From Sulfuritalea sp. (GTDB lineage: Bacteria; Pseudomonadota; Gammaproteobacteria; Burkholderiales; Rhodocyclaceae): a stretch of 37,045 nucleotides of DNA. Position 1 is the first letter of the stretch; every line of letters begins with the position of its first letter. The notes beneath the pieces were generated by a model that was given only the letters and a program-made list of their open reading frames with translations, did no database searches and had not been told where the DNA came from. Shown piece after piece: positions 18,150 through 26,407 of the stretch. The DNA lies in assembly GCA_030680805.1 (NCBI GenBank), contig JAUXUK010000057.1:1-37045 (forward strand). The letters run 5' to 3'. The translations under genes and the position numbers were made by a program.

Positions 18150-18494
18150 TCACGCGGCCTTCAGCACGAAATCGACATGCACCGCGTCGTACGGAAACCG
18201 AAACCCCGTCTCGTCGCGTTCGATCAGGCCAACGGCCAGCAGTGAATGCACGTCGGTATGCACGCCGCGCACGTCGCGCCCCACACGCCGGGCGATTTCT
18301 CGCAGTGCGAGCGGTCCCGCACCGGTCATCACCTTGAGGATGTCCCAGCGCAGTGGCGTCAGCGTGCCCCATAGCGCGCGCTCATCGACAAATCCGATGA
18401 AAGGCGCCGCACGTTTGCCGGTGGTCATTGCCCGCGTGAAGCGGGCATTGATATCTTCGCGCGAGGCGACGCCGATGGTTACGGTGTTTGCCAT
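18150..18494 (-). CDS. TumA-like HTH antitoxin
   Basis: This 114-residue protein has a winged-helix segment at about residues 45-105 (LRWDILKVMTGAGPLALREI, then GRDVRGVHTDVHSLLAVGLI). It matches the HVO_A0114-type HTH proteins paired with TumE toxins. I chose the ATG at 18494 because GGAG lies nine bases upstream inside the tumE 3' end. A start six codons earlier would overlap tumE. As in other toxin-first pairs, it probably neutralises TumE and represses the pair through the repeated sites upstream of tumE. The name rests on remembered family resemblance and gene pairing. Confidence 0.7.
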   Translation of the reverse strand: MANTVTIGVASREDINARFTRAMTTGKRAAPFIGFVDERALWGTLTPLRWDILKVMTGAGPLALREIARRVGRDVRGVHTDVHSLLAVGLIERDETGFRFPYDAVHVDFVLKAA

Positions 18495-18495
18495 G

Positions 18496-18777
18496 TCACA
18501 TTCTCCAATCATCGACGGCGGTCCAGAAGTCCGCCATTAGCTGTTCCAGTGAGGTGAAAGCGTACGGCACCTCCGCCTCGCCCCGATGAAAGTGGTCGCC
18601 TTTGCCGGCCTCGTTGTCGAAGCGCAGCACGCACACCCCATCCACCACGTAAGCCAGGCTGTACTTCAGGTCGTGCGTGCTGCCGGGCACCTGGGCCGGC
18701 ACCCGGAACACACGCATGGCGACAAAAGCATGATCCCCTTGCGGATAGCGGTCATCAAGGATCAGCGCGGCTTGCAT
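18496..18777 (-). CDS. TumE-like toxin (DUF6516)
   Basis: This 93-residue protein resembles the TumE (DUF6516) toxin family: LILDDRYPQGDHAFVAMRVF, HDLKYSLAYVVDG, RFDNEAGKGDHFH and a C-terminal FWTAVDDWR. The family is annotated as the toxin of a type II toxin-antitoxin pair. The biochemical target is not something I can state. One base separates its stop from the antitoxin start. The upstream region contains repeated GTTGTA/TACAAC sites that run right up to the start codon. Confidence 0.7.
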   Translation of the reverse strand: MQAALILDDRYPQGDHAFVAMRVFRVPAQVPGSTHDLKYSLAYVVDGVCVLRFDNEAGKGDHFHRGEAEVPYAFTSLEQLMADFWTAVDDWRM

Positions 18778-18834
18778 GTTGTAAAGCTTAGCAACAGTGT
18801 TGGACGTTGTAAAGGAATACAACAGGAATACAAC
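18778..18834. promoter_or_regulatory. inverted/direct repeat array, probable TumA operator
   Basis: GTTGTA occurs at 18778-18783 and 18806-18811. Its complement TACAAC occurs at 18818-18823 and 18829-18834. The middle two form an inverted repeat with a 6-base spacer. A further palindrome CAACA-G-TGTTG lies at 18792-18802. Four or five half-sites immediately upstream of tumE suggest cooperative autorepression by the antitoxin. Confidence 0.55.
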
Positions 18835-18901
18835 AGACGGCGACCGCTCAATCACTCAATCATTAAGGCGTGGCCAATCTTGCTATTCCTCGGTGTTCCT
18901 G

Positions 18902-20068
18902 TCAGCGTCCGGGTGTGGTCAGCGGCAGTTCGCCTTGCGGCGATTCGATCTCCAGCGGCGGAGTTTTGTTCGATGACAGCGCGCTGACGCGTACGCCGAG
19001 CAGGCGCAGCCTCTGTTCCAGCGGCACGCGGCGCAGGCACTCGCCGGCCGCACGGCGGATCGTGGCGGGGTCTGCGGTGGGTTCCGGCAGCGTTAGGTCA
19101 CGCGTCACGGTGCGGAAGTCCTCGAAGCGCAGCTTGATGCCGATGGTGCGCCCGAGGTAGCCCTTGCGCTGGAGATCGCCGGCGACCCGGGTGCAGAGGT
19201 CGGTGAATACTTCAGACAGGACGGCGCGGTCGCGGCGCGGGTGGAGGTCGCGCTCGAAGGTGGTCTCGCGGCTGATCGATTTCGGCTCGGAGCAGGTCAC
19301 CACAGGTCGCTCGTCGATGCCGCGCGATGCTTCGTGCAACCATTCGGCGTAGCTGCGGCCGAAGTGCTCTTGCAGCAATGCCGGCTCGGCCCGCGCCAGG
19401 TCGCCGATGGTGGCAATCCCCAGCGCCGCGAGTTTTTCACCGGCCTTGGGGCCGATGCCATTGATCTTGCGCACCGGCAGCGGCCAGATGCGCCGCTGGA
19501 TGTCGTCCGGACCCAGCAGCGTCAGACCGTCCGGCTTTTCCAGGTCCGAGCAGATTTTCGACAGCAGTTTGTTGGGGCTGACGCCGATCGAGCAGGAAAG
19601 ACCCGTGGCATCCTTCACCGCCTGCTTGATGCGCAGCGCGAGGGTGAGCGTGTCCTCGGGCAGCTCGGACAGGTCGATGTAGATCTCGTCGATGCCGCGG
19701 TCCTCGATCTGCGGCGCGACCGTAGCCACGGCAGCCTTGAACAGGCGCGAGTAATGGCGATAGGCGTCGAAATCCACCGGCAGCAGGATCGCATCCGGGG
19801 CCAGCTTTGCCGCCTTCATCACGCCCATGCCGGAAAACACGCCGAGGGCCCGCGCTTCGTAGGTTGATGTGGTGATGACGCCGCGCCCGACATAGTCCCG
19901 CAGCCGGGCAAAGCGGCGGCTGCCGTCGGCCAGCAGTTCCGGCTGGTGGATGCTGCGCCCGCCGATCACCACCGGCTGGCCGCGCAGTTCGGGGTAACGC
20001 AACAGTTCGACCGACGCGTAGAAGGCGTCCATATCCAGATGCGCGATACGTCGTGGGGGCGTGTTCAT
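18902..20068 (-). CDS. dinB: DNA polymerase IV (translesion, Y-family)
   Basis: DinB is an error-prone polymerase that bypasses lesions. The 388-residue protein has the first catalytic motif HLDMDAFYASVE (Asp12, Asp14), the second in DRGIDEIYIDLSEL and the SCSIGVSPNKLLSKI segment. It carries about 25 extra residues between VVIGGRS and GRGVITTSTYEAR compared with E. coli Pol IV. The C-terminus contains QGELPL, resembling a beta-clamp-binding motif. I chose the ATG at 20068 because residues upstream are not family-like. No LexA box was evident. It is divergent from the M20 gene. Confidence 0.93.
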   Translation of the reverse strand: MNTPPRRIAHLDMDAFYASVELLRYPELRGQPVVIGGRSIHQPELLADGSRRFARLRDYVGRGVITTSTYEARALGVFSGMGVMKAAKLAPDAILLPVDFDAYRHYSRLFKAAVATVAPQIEDRGIDEIYIDLSELPEDTLTLALRIKQAVKDATGLSCSIGVSPNKLLSKICSDLEKPDGLTLLGPDDIQRRIWPLPVRKINGIGPKAGEKLAALGIATIGDLARAEPALLQEHFGRSYAEWLHEASRGIDERPVVTCSEPKSISRETTFERDLHPRRDRAVLSEVFTDLCTRVAGDLQRKGYLGRTIGIKLRFEDFRTVTRDLTLPEPTADPATIRRAAGECLRRVPLEQRLRLLGVRVSALSSNKTPPLEIESPQGELPLTTPGR

Positions 20069-20156
20069 CGAGAAGGGAAGATACCGGAATTCGTCGAGTT
20101 CACTACCGCGTCGTCGCTTTGGGCTAGGATTACCGGTCCGACACAGAGGTCTTGTC

Positions 20157-21320
<1,164 letters not shown>

Positions 21321-21330
21321 CGCACATGCA

Positions 21331-21357
21331 AACGGGCAGCCGAAGCTGCCCGTTTTT
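21331..21357 (+). terminator. intrinsic terminator after the M20 gene
   Basis: AACGGGCAGC/GCTGCCCGTT forms a perfect 10-bp stem around CGAA (21331-21354), followed by a run of T to 21357. It lies 10 bases after the stop and between two convergent genes, so it may also stop efp transcription from the other side. Confidence 0.9.
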
Positions 21358-21375
21358 CACTGCATCCGACTCGGC

Positions 21376-21933
21376 TTACTTGACCCGGTTCTTGTACTCG
21401 CCGGTGCGCGTGTCGATTTCGATCTTGTTGCCGATCTCGACAAACAGCGGCACGGGGAGCGTCATCCCGGTGCTGATCTTGGCCGGCTTCATGACCTTGC
21501 CGGAGGTGTCGCCCTTGACGGCGGGCTCGGTGTAGATCACATCGCGCACGACGCTGTTGGGCATTTCAACCGAAATGGCCTTGCCGTCGTAGAACACCAC
21601 TTCGACCGGCATGCCGTCTTCGAGGTAGTTCACCGCGTCGCTCATGTTTTCGCCTTCGACTTCGTACTGGTTGTACTCGGCGTCCATGAACACGTACATG
21701 GGATCGGCAAAATAGGAGTAAGTGCATTCCTTGCGGTCGGGCACGACCTGCTCGAACTTGTCGTCGGCTTTGTAGATGGCCTCCGACGCGGCGTCGGTAA
21801 GCAGGTTCTTGAACTTGAATTTGACGACCGCCGAACTGCGGCCGCCTTTGCTGTATTCGGCTTTTTGCACGACGAGCGGTTCGTTGCCGACCATAATGAC
21901 GTTGCCGGCACGGAGTTCCTGGGCGATTTTCAT
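21376..21933 (-). CDS. efp: translation elongation factor P (Arg32 type)
   Basis: EF-P relieves ribosome stalling at polyproline stretches. The 185-residue protein has the KOW-like N-terminal domain and two OB domains. The modified residue at the loop tip is arginine 32 ([14 protein letters not shown]), not lysine 34, which marks the EarP-rhamnosylated subfamily. The C-terminus [13 protein letters not shown] is typical. The modifying enzyme gene earP lies immediately upstream on the same strand, 33 bases away. Confidence 0.97.
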   Translation of the reverse strand: MKIAQELRAGNVIMVGNEPLVVQKAEYSKGGRSSAVVKFKFKNLLTDAASEAIYKADDKFEQVVPDRKECTYSYFADPMYVFMDAEYNQYEVEGENMSDAVNYLEDGMPVEVVFYDGKAISVEMPNSVVRDVIYTEPAVKGDTSGKVMKPAKISTGMTLPVPLFVEIGNKIEIDTRTGEYKNRVK

Positions 21934-21966
21934 GGCAGTGCTTCCTGAAGCGAAAATAATAACCCG

Positions 21967-23010
21967 CTATTTTAGCCGCTCAAGGCAGAACTGCACAAGC
22001 TTGCTGGCGAGATCGGGGTGGGCGGCGAGCGTTTTTGCCCACTCTCGCGATGGTCCGTCGAGGCCGGGCAGGCGGGCGGCAAAATCCGGCCAGTCAAGCG
22101 TGCCGTCGCCGTTCCAGGCGTGCCAGAAGGCTTTGAGCTCCCCTCCGGCGGGATGGATGTCCAGGAAGGCGTCCAGTTTGGTGCGGTGGGCATCGTCGGC
22201 CTGCGGATAGATGTGCCAGACGAAGGGTTTGGCGGCCCACTGGGCGCGGACAAAGGAATCCTCGCCGCGCACGAAGTTGAGGTCGCAGGCCCAGAGCAGT
22301 TCGTCGTAGCGTCGTTGCGGCAGGAAGGGCAGGGGATGAAGGCTCAGATTGCCTGTTTTCGAGGCGGCTTGGTCGTTTCCGGGGCGCAGCACCCGGATCG
22401 GTCGCTCGGAGGCCGCCCAAGTCTTGAGCAGGGCGGGGAGTGCCGGGTTTTCGTAGCTGAACAGCGAGATCGTCAGCTCGCCGGGCGCCTTGGCGGGCAG
22501 GCCGAACTCGGTGCGGAAGGCCGTTTCGTCGAACGCCTCGCGGCGCGTGTCGTAGTCGCGCTCGCGCAGCAGCCCGCCGGTGTCTTCGGCGAACCCGGGA
22601 AAGAAGAAGTGCTTGACCCGCGGCAGGCGCGGGTGCGGCGAAGGCAGGCCGTGGCAGCCGGCAACCCAGCTTTCCGCCGAGAGGTACTCGAGATTGAGCC
22701 AGACGGGCTGGCTGCTGCGGGTCGCCATGGCTTCCACGTAAATCGGCGGCAGCTCGCAGGCGAAGGCTTCGATTACCACGTCCGGGGTATCCGTGGCGAG
22801 CCACGGGCTTGGCCACGGGCGAACGTCGACCGGGCCGTTGACATGATCGGGCGCCAGCCACCGCAGGGGCGCCGGATTGTCGATCCAGAGCCTTACCTGC
22901 CAGCCGTATTCAGTGGCCAACTGCCGTGCCAGGCGCCAGCAGACGCCGGCATCGCCGTAGTTGTCGACGACGACGCAGAAAATGTCGCAGGAAGGAGGCG
23001 TGTTGGTCAT
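21967..23010 (-). CDS. earP: EF-P arginine rhamnosyltransferase
   Basis: EarP transfers rhamnose from dTDP-rhamnose to Arg32 of EF-P. The 347-residue GT-B protein starts CDIFCVVVDNYGDAGVCWRL, with the conserved DNYGDAGV segment. It contains AWVAGCHGLPSPHPRLP-like family sequence and the late nucleotide-sugar motif region DLNFVRGEDSFVRAQWAAKP. The pairing with an Arg32 EF-P directly downstream is strong support. Its start codon is only 22 bases from that of the divergent uracil-DNA glycosylase. Confidence 0.95.
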   Translation of the reverse strand: MTNTPPSCDIFCVVVDNYGDAGVCWRLARQLATEYGWQVRLWIDNPAPLRWLAPDHVNGPVDVRPWPSPWLATDTPDVVIEAFACELPPIYVEAMATRSSQPVWLNLEYLSAESWVAGCHGLPSPHPRLPRVKHFFFPGFAEDTGGLLRERDYDTRREAFDETAFRTEFGLPAKAPGELTISLFSYENPALPALLKTWAASERPIRVLRPGNDQAASKTGNLSLHPLPFLPQRRYDELLWACDLNFVRGEDSFVRAQWAAKPFVWHIYPQADDAHRTKLDAFLDIHPAGGELKAFWHAWNGDGTLDWPDFAARLPGLDGPSREWAKTLAAHPDLASKLVQFCLERLK

Positions 23011-23032
23011 GGCGAGGCGGTATCCTAGCCGA

Positions 23033-23662
23033 ATGAATGCACTTTTACGCTGTACCGACTGTCCGCGCCTGGCCGGATTTCTCGCCGAGGTGCGCAGCCG
23101 CCAGCCGGGCTACCACGCCCGTCCGGTGCTGCCCTTCGGCGATCCTCGGGCGCGACTGCTGATCGTCGGCCTCGCGCCCGGCATGCACGGCGCCAATCGG
23201 ACCGGGCGGCCCTTCACCGGCGACTATGCCGGCATCCTGCTCTACGAAACCCTGCACGCCTTTGGTTTCGGATCGAAATCCGTCTCGGTAGCCGCGGACG
23301 ACGACCTGCGGCTCAGCGATTGCCGCATCACCAACGCGGTGAAATGCCTGCCGCCCGAAAACAAGCCGGAGCCGGCCGAGATCAAGACCTGCAACCACTA
23401 CCTGGCGGCCGAGCTGCAGACCTCGCCCGATGTCCGGGTGATCCTGGCGCTGGGACTGGTGGCGCACAAGGCGGTGCTGATGGCCCTCGGGCTCAAGCAG
23501 TCGGCGCTGGTATTCGGCCATGGCGCACGCCATGAACTTCCCGACGGCCGGATACTCATCGACAGCTACCACTGCAGCCGCTACAACACCCAGACTCGCC
23601 GTCTCACCAGCGCCGACTTTCAGGATGTCTTCCGCAAGATTCGTGACGAGCTCGACGCCTAG
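23033..23662 (+). CDS. uracil-DNA glycosylase, family 4/5 (Fe-S type)
   Basis: This 209-residue glycosylase removes uracil from DNA. It has CTDCPR (Cys7, Cys10) and NAVKCLPPENKPEPAEIKTC, the four-cysteine set expected for a [4Fe-4S] cluster. The active-site loop is GLAPGMHGANRTGRPFTGDY. The late motif PDGRILIDSYHCSRYNTQ matches the glycosylase His-containing loop. GLAPG instead of GEAPG points to family 5 (UdgB). I chose the ATG at 23033, which lies 22 bases from divergent earP. The gene overlaps uvrC at its 3' end, making a DNA-repair pair. Confidence 0.88.
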   Translation: MNALLRCTDCPRLAGFLAEVRSRQPGYHARPVLPFGDPRARLLIVGLAPGMHGANRTGRPFTGDYAGILLYETLHAFGFGSKSVSVAADDDLRLSDCRITNAVKCLPPENKPEPAEIKTCNHYLAAELQTSPDVRVILALGLVAHKAVLMALGLKQSALVFGHGARHELPDGRILIDSYHCSRYNTQTRRLTSADFQDVFRKIRDELDA

Positions 23663-25439
23663 GCCAACTTTCGATTCAAAGGAGTTTCTGGCGACGCTGA
23701 CCGACGCGCCGGGCGTCTATCGCATGCTCGATGCGGACAGTGCGGTGCTGTATGTCGGCAAGGCGAAGAACCTGAAGAAGCGCGTCTCGTCCTATTTCAC
23801 CAAGACCGGCCACAGCCCGCGCATCGCGCTGATGCTGCAACAGGTGGCGGGCATGGAAGTGACGGCGACACGCTCCGAGGCCGAGGCGCTGATCCTCGAA
23901 AACACGCTGATCAAGAAGCTGGCGCCGAAGTACAACATCCTGTTTCGCGACGACAAGTCCTATCCCTACATTGGTTTGTCTGGCGGCGAGTTTCCGCGCC
24001 TGTTCTACCATCGCGGCCCTTTCGAAAAGAAGTCGCATTATTTCGGCCCCTTTCCCAACGGCCTGGCGGTGCGTGAAAGCATTCAACTGATCCAGAAAAC
24101 ATTTCTGCTGCGCACCTGCGAGGAGTCGGTATTCGCGAATCGTTCGCGGCCCTGCCTGATGCACCAGATCAAGCGCTGCAAGGCGCCCTGTGTGGGCCTG
24201 ATATCGAAGCAGGACTATGCGGCCGACGTGCGCCTGGCGGAGATGTTCCTGCGCGGCCGGCACTCGGAGGTGATTGACGGCCTGACGCAACGGATGGAGG
24301 CTGCCGCGACCGATCTGCATTTCGAGGAAGCCGCCGCCTTGCGCGACCAGATCCGCTCGCTGCAGGCCGTGCTGCATCGGCAGTACGTCAGTTCGACCCG
24401 GGATGCCGATGTGGACATCATCGCCGCCGTGGTCGAACGCAGCAGCCTGTGCGTCAATCTGGCCATGGTGCGCGGCGGCCTTCACCTGGGTGATCGTGCC
24501 TGTTTTCCGCAGGCGGCCGCCGAGGCCGAGGCCGAAGAAGGTCTGGCGGCCTTTGTCGCCCAGCACTATGCCGAGCAACCGGCGCCGGCGCGTCTGATCC
24601 TGAGTCCATGGCCGGTAGAGGACCTGCCCGAGGGCCTGAATGCCGGGCCGCCGAAGAACGAGATGGAGCGCGCCTGGGTCGAGATGGCGCTGACCAATGC
24701 GCGCCTGGCGGTGCAGGCGCGCTGGCAGGCCAGGACGCGCAGCAGCGGACGCCTCGCCGCCTTGCAGGAAGCGCTGGAGCTGCCCGAACCGCCGCGTCGC
24801 ATCGAGTGTTTCGACATCAGCCACACCATGGGCGAGGGCACCGTGGCGTCCTGCGTGGTCTGCGTCGATGGGGCGATGAAGAAGGGCGACTATCGACGCT
24901 TCAACATCGCAGGCATCCAGCCCGGCGACGACTACGCCGCAATGCGCCAGGTGCTGACCCGGCGCTATGAGAAGGTCGCTACCGGCGAGACCGTGGCGCC
25001 CGACCTGATCCTGATCGACGGCGGCAAAGGCCAGCACCGTGTGGCGCGCGAGGTTTTCGCCGAACTGGGCCTGGATCATCTGGCCAGCATCGGCGTGGCA
25101 AAGGGTGAGGACAGAAAGCCAGGACTGGAAACACTCTTCGTCCATGGTCGCAGCCTGCCGCTACAATTGGGCATGGACCATGCGGGCTTTCACCTGATTC
25201 AGGAAATTCGCGACGAAGCGCATCGCTTCGCCATCGTCGGCCATCGCGCGCGGCGCGCCAAGGCCCGTGGGCGCTCGACGCTGGAAGACGTGGCGGGTGT
25301 CGGGCCGGCGCGACGCAAGAAACTGTTGGCGCAGTTCGGTGGCCTCGACGGGGTCAAGGCCGCGACCATCGAAGACCTGTGCCGTGTCGATGGCATCTCG
25401 CGGCGATTGGCAGAAGAAATACACAAGACATTGAGATGA
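23643..25439 (+). CDS. uvrC: excinuclease ABC subunit C
   Basis: UvrC makes both incisions in nucleotide excision repair with UvrB. The protein of about 598 residues has the GIY-YIG domain (PGVYRMLDADSAVLYVGKAK), a Cys-rich region (CLMHQIKRCKAPCVG), the UVR motif (FEEAAALRDQIRSLQ), the RNase-H-like domain (IECFDISHTMGEGTVASCVV, DLILIDGGKGQ) and C-terminal helix-hairpin-helix repeats. The start is probably GTG at 23643, overlapping the glycosylase by 20 bases. An ATG at 23625 is the alternative. Confidence 0.95.
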   Translation: MTSSTPRPTFDSKEFLATLTDAPGVYRMLDADSAVLYVGKAKNLKKRVSSYFTKTGHSPRIALMLQQVAGMEVTATRSEAEALILENTLIKKLAPKYNILFRDDKSYPYIGLSGGEFPRLFYHRGPFEKKSHYFGPFPNGLAVRESIQLIQKTFLLRTCEESVFANRSRPCLMHQIKRCKAPCVGLISKQDYAADVRLAEMFLRGRHSEVIDGLTQRMEAAATDLHFEEAAALRDQIRSLQAVLHRQYVSSTRDADVDIIAAVVERSSLCVNLAMVRGGLHLGDRACFPQAAAEAEAEEGLAAFVAQHYAEQPAPARLILSPWPVEDLPEGLNAGPPKNEMERAWVEMALTNARLAVQARWQARTRSSGRLAALQEALELPEPPRRIECFDISHTMGEGTVASCVVCVDGAMKKGDYRRFNIAGIQPGDDYAAMRQVLTRRYEKVATGETVAPDLILIDGGKGQHRVAREVFAELGLDHLASIGVAKGEDRKPGLETLFVHGRSLPLQLGMDHAGFHLIQEIRDEAHRFAIVGHRARRAKARGRSTLEDVAGVGPARRKKLLAQFGGLDGVKAATIEDLCRVDGISRRLAEEIHKTLR

Positions 25440-25440
25440 C

Positions 25441-26004
25441 ATGCCGCTGAACATTCCGAACCTGCTCACATGGGCGCGCATTCTCCTCATTCCGTTGGTG
25501 GTGGGCGTGTATTACCTGCCCCTTTCAGCGACTGAACAGAACTTTGTCGCCACGGCTGCCTTTCTGGTCGCCGCCATCACCGACTGGGTGGACGGTTGGC
25601 TGGCGCGCAAGCTGAACCAGACTTCGGCTTTCGGTGCTTTTCTCGATCCCGTCGCGGACAAGTTGATGGTGGCTGCCGCGCTGGTGGTACTGGTTCGGCT
25701 TGATCGTGCCGATGTCATGCTGGCCTTCATCATCATTGGTCGCGAGATCGCCATCTCGGCCCTGCGTGAGTGGATGGCGAAGATCGGTTCGGCGAAGAGC
25801 GTGGCGGTTTCCCTGATCGGAAAACTGAAAACCATTGCGCAGATGACGGCAATCCCGATGTTGCTCTGGAACACGCCGATCGGCCCGATCGATATTCATC
25901 TGGTCGGCACCTGGTCGCTCTGGATTGCGGCGGTGCTGACGCTGTGGTCAATGGTCTATTACCTGAAAATGGCGTGGCCGGAACTCTCGGCCCGCGATCG
26001 TTGA
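25441..26004 (+). CDS. pgsA: CDP-diacylglycerol--glycerol-3-phosphate 3-phosphatidyltransferase
   Basis: PgsA makes phosphatidylglycerophosphate, the first committed step to phosphatidylglycerol. The 187-residue membrane protein carries the CDP-alcohol phosphotransferase motif as DWVDGWLARKLNQTSAFGAF followed by LDPVADK, with all the Asp residues in place. It starts 1 base after uvrC, a common pairing in Proteobacteria. The stop codon TGA is embedded in the -35 box of the tRNA-Gly promoter. Confidence 0.95.
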   Translation: MPLNIPNLLTWARILLIPLVVGVYYLPLSATEQNFVATAAFLVAAITDWVDGWLARKLNQTSAFGAFLDPVADKLMVAAALVVLVRLDRADVMLAFIIIGREIAISALREWMAKIGSAKSVAVSLIGKLKTIAQMTAIPMLLWNTPIGPIDIHLVGTWSLWIAAVLTLWSMVYYLKMAWPELSARDR

Positions 26005-26028
26005 CACATCGAATGCGAACGCTATAAT
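26001..26028 (+). promoter_or_regulatory. sigma-70 promoter of tRNA-Gly/tRNA-Cys
   Basis: A consensus -35 TTGACA (26001-26006) and a consensus -10 TATAAT (26023-26028) are separated by 16 bases, with the GC-rich discriminator GCGCGCC after it, as at stringently controlled stable-RNA promoters. The pgsA stop lies inside the -35 box. The tRNA begins 13 bases after the -10. Confidence 0.9.
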
Positions 26029-26041
26029 GCGCGCCTGTTCT

Positions 26042-26117
26042 GCGGGAGTAGCTCAGTTGGTAGAGCGCAACCTTGCCAAGGTTGAGGTCGAGAGTTCGAG
26101 ACTCTTCTCCCGCTCCA
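26042..26117 (+). tRNA. tRNA-Gly (anticodon GCC)
   Basis: The acceptor stem GCGGGAG pairs with CTCCCGC, with discriminator T and an encoded CCA to 26117. The D arm is GCTCAGTTGGTAGAGC, the anticodon loop CTTGCCAAG gives GCC, and the T arm has GTTCGAGAC. It is 76 nt long and preceded by a consensus promoter. Confidence 0.96.
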
Positions 26118-26123
26118 GAATTC

Positions 26124-26153
26124 GGGGGGAAAGCAATTGCTTTCCCCCTTTTA
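26124..26153 (+). terminator. intrinsic terminator between tRNA-Gly and tRNA-Cys
   Basis: GGGGGAAAGC and GCTTTCCCCC form a long stem (about 26125-26148) with AATT at the tip, followed by TTTTA. This would end tRNA-Gly transcripts, with partial read-through to tRNA-Cys possible, since no promoter of similar quality lies between them. Confidence 0.85.
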
Positions 26154-26172
26154 GCTTCAACAAGTCCTTCGC

Positions 26173-26246
26173 GGCGCGATGGCAGAGTGGTTATGCAGCG
26201 GCCTGCAAAGCCGTGTACCTCGGTTCGATTCCGGGTCGCGCCTCCA
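26173..26246 (+). tRNA. tRNA-Cys (anticodon GCA)
   Basis: The acceptor stem GGCGCGA pairs with TCGCGCC, with discriminator T and an encoded CCA at 26244-26246. The anticodon arm is CGGC-CTGCAAA-GCCG, giving GCA. The T arm GGTTCGATTCC is normal. It is the last host-type gene before the integrase, so its 3' end is the likeliest attachment site of the element. Confidence 0.95.
26228..26246 (+). other. candidate attL at the 3' end of tRNA-Cys
   Basis: Tyrosine-integrase elements commonly use the T arm and acceptor end of a tRNA gene as attachment core, with the integrase gene next to it. The integrase starts 161 bases downstream and points away from the tRNA. The matching attR lies outside the window, so the core cannot be confirmed, and the tRNA-Gly 3' end is an alternative. 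Confidence 0.4.
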
Positions 26247-26271
26247 AAATAAGTTACTGAATTTATACAAA

Positions 26272-26297
26272 AAAGCCCGCTTATGCGGGCTTTTTTG
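26272..26297 (+). terminator. intrinsic terminator after tRNA-Cys
   Basis: AAGCCCGC/GCGGGCTT closes on the loop TTAT and is followed by TTTTTTG. It is a textbook terminator that insulates the tRNA operon from the integrase. Confidence 0.92.
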
Positions 26298-26348
26298 TTG
26301 CCAGTCGCCGGGTTGGTTATCGCGGCAAAACGTGGTAAAACGGGGTGC

Positions 26349-26371
26349 TTGCCACCCGGAAAAGGTGGCAA
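26349..26371. repeat. perfect inverted repeat upstream of the integrase
   Basis: TTGCCACC (26349-26356) and GGTGGCAA (26364-26371) are perfect 8-bp inverted copies separated by 7 bases. They lie between the tRNA terminator and the integrase start. The position suits an excisionase or integrase arm site, or an operator for the integrase promoter (a TATACA lies at 26395-26400). Confidence 0.5.
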
Positions 26372-26407
26372 ACCACCCGTCCACTATACAATTTGCCGTG
26401 TACGCTA

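Noticed and set aside
16743-18245. 500-codon open frame opposite aapQ and aapJ
   Set aside because: It is antisense to well-supported transporter genes and has no family resemblance.
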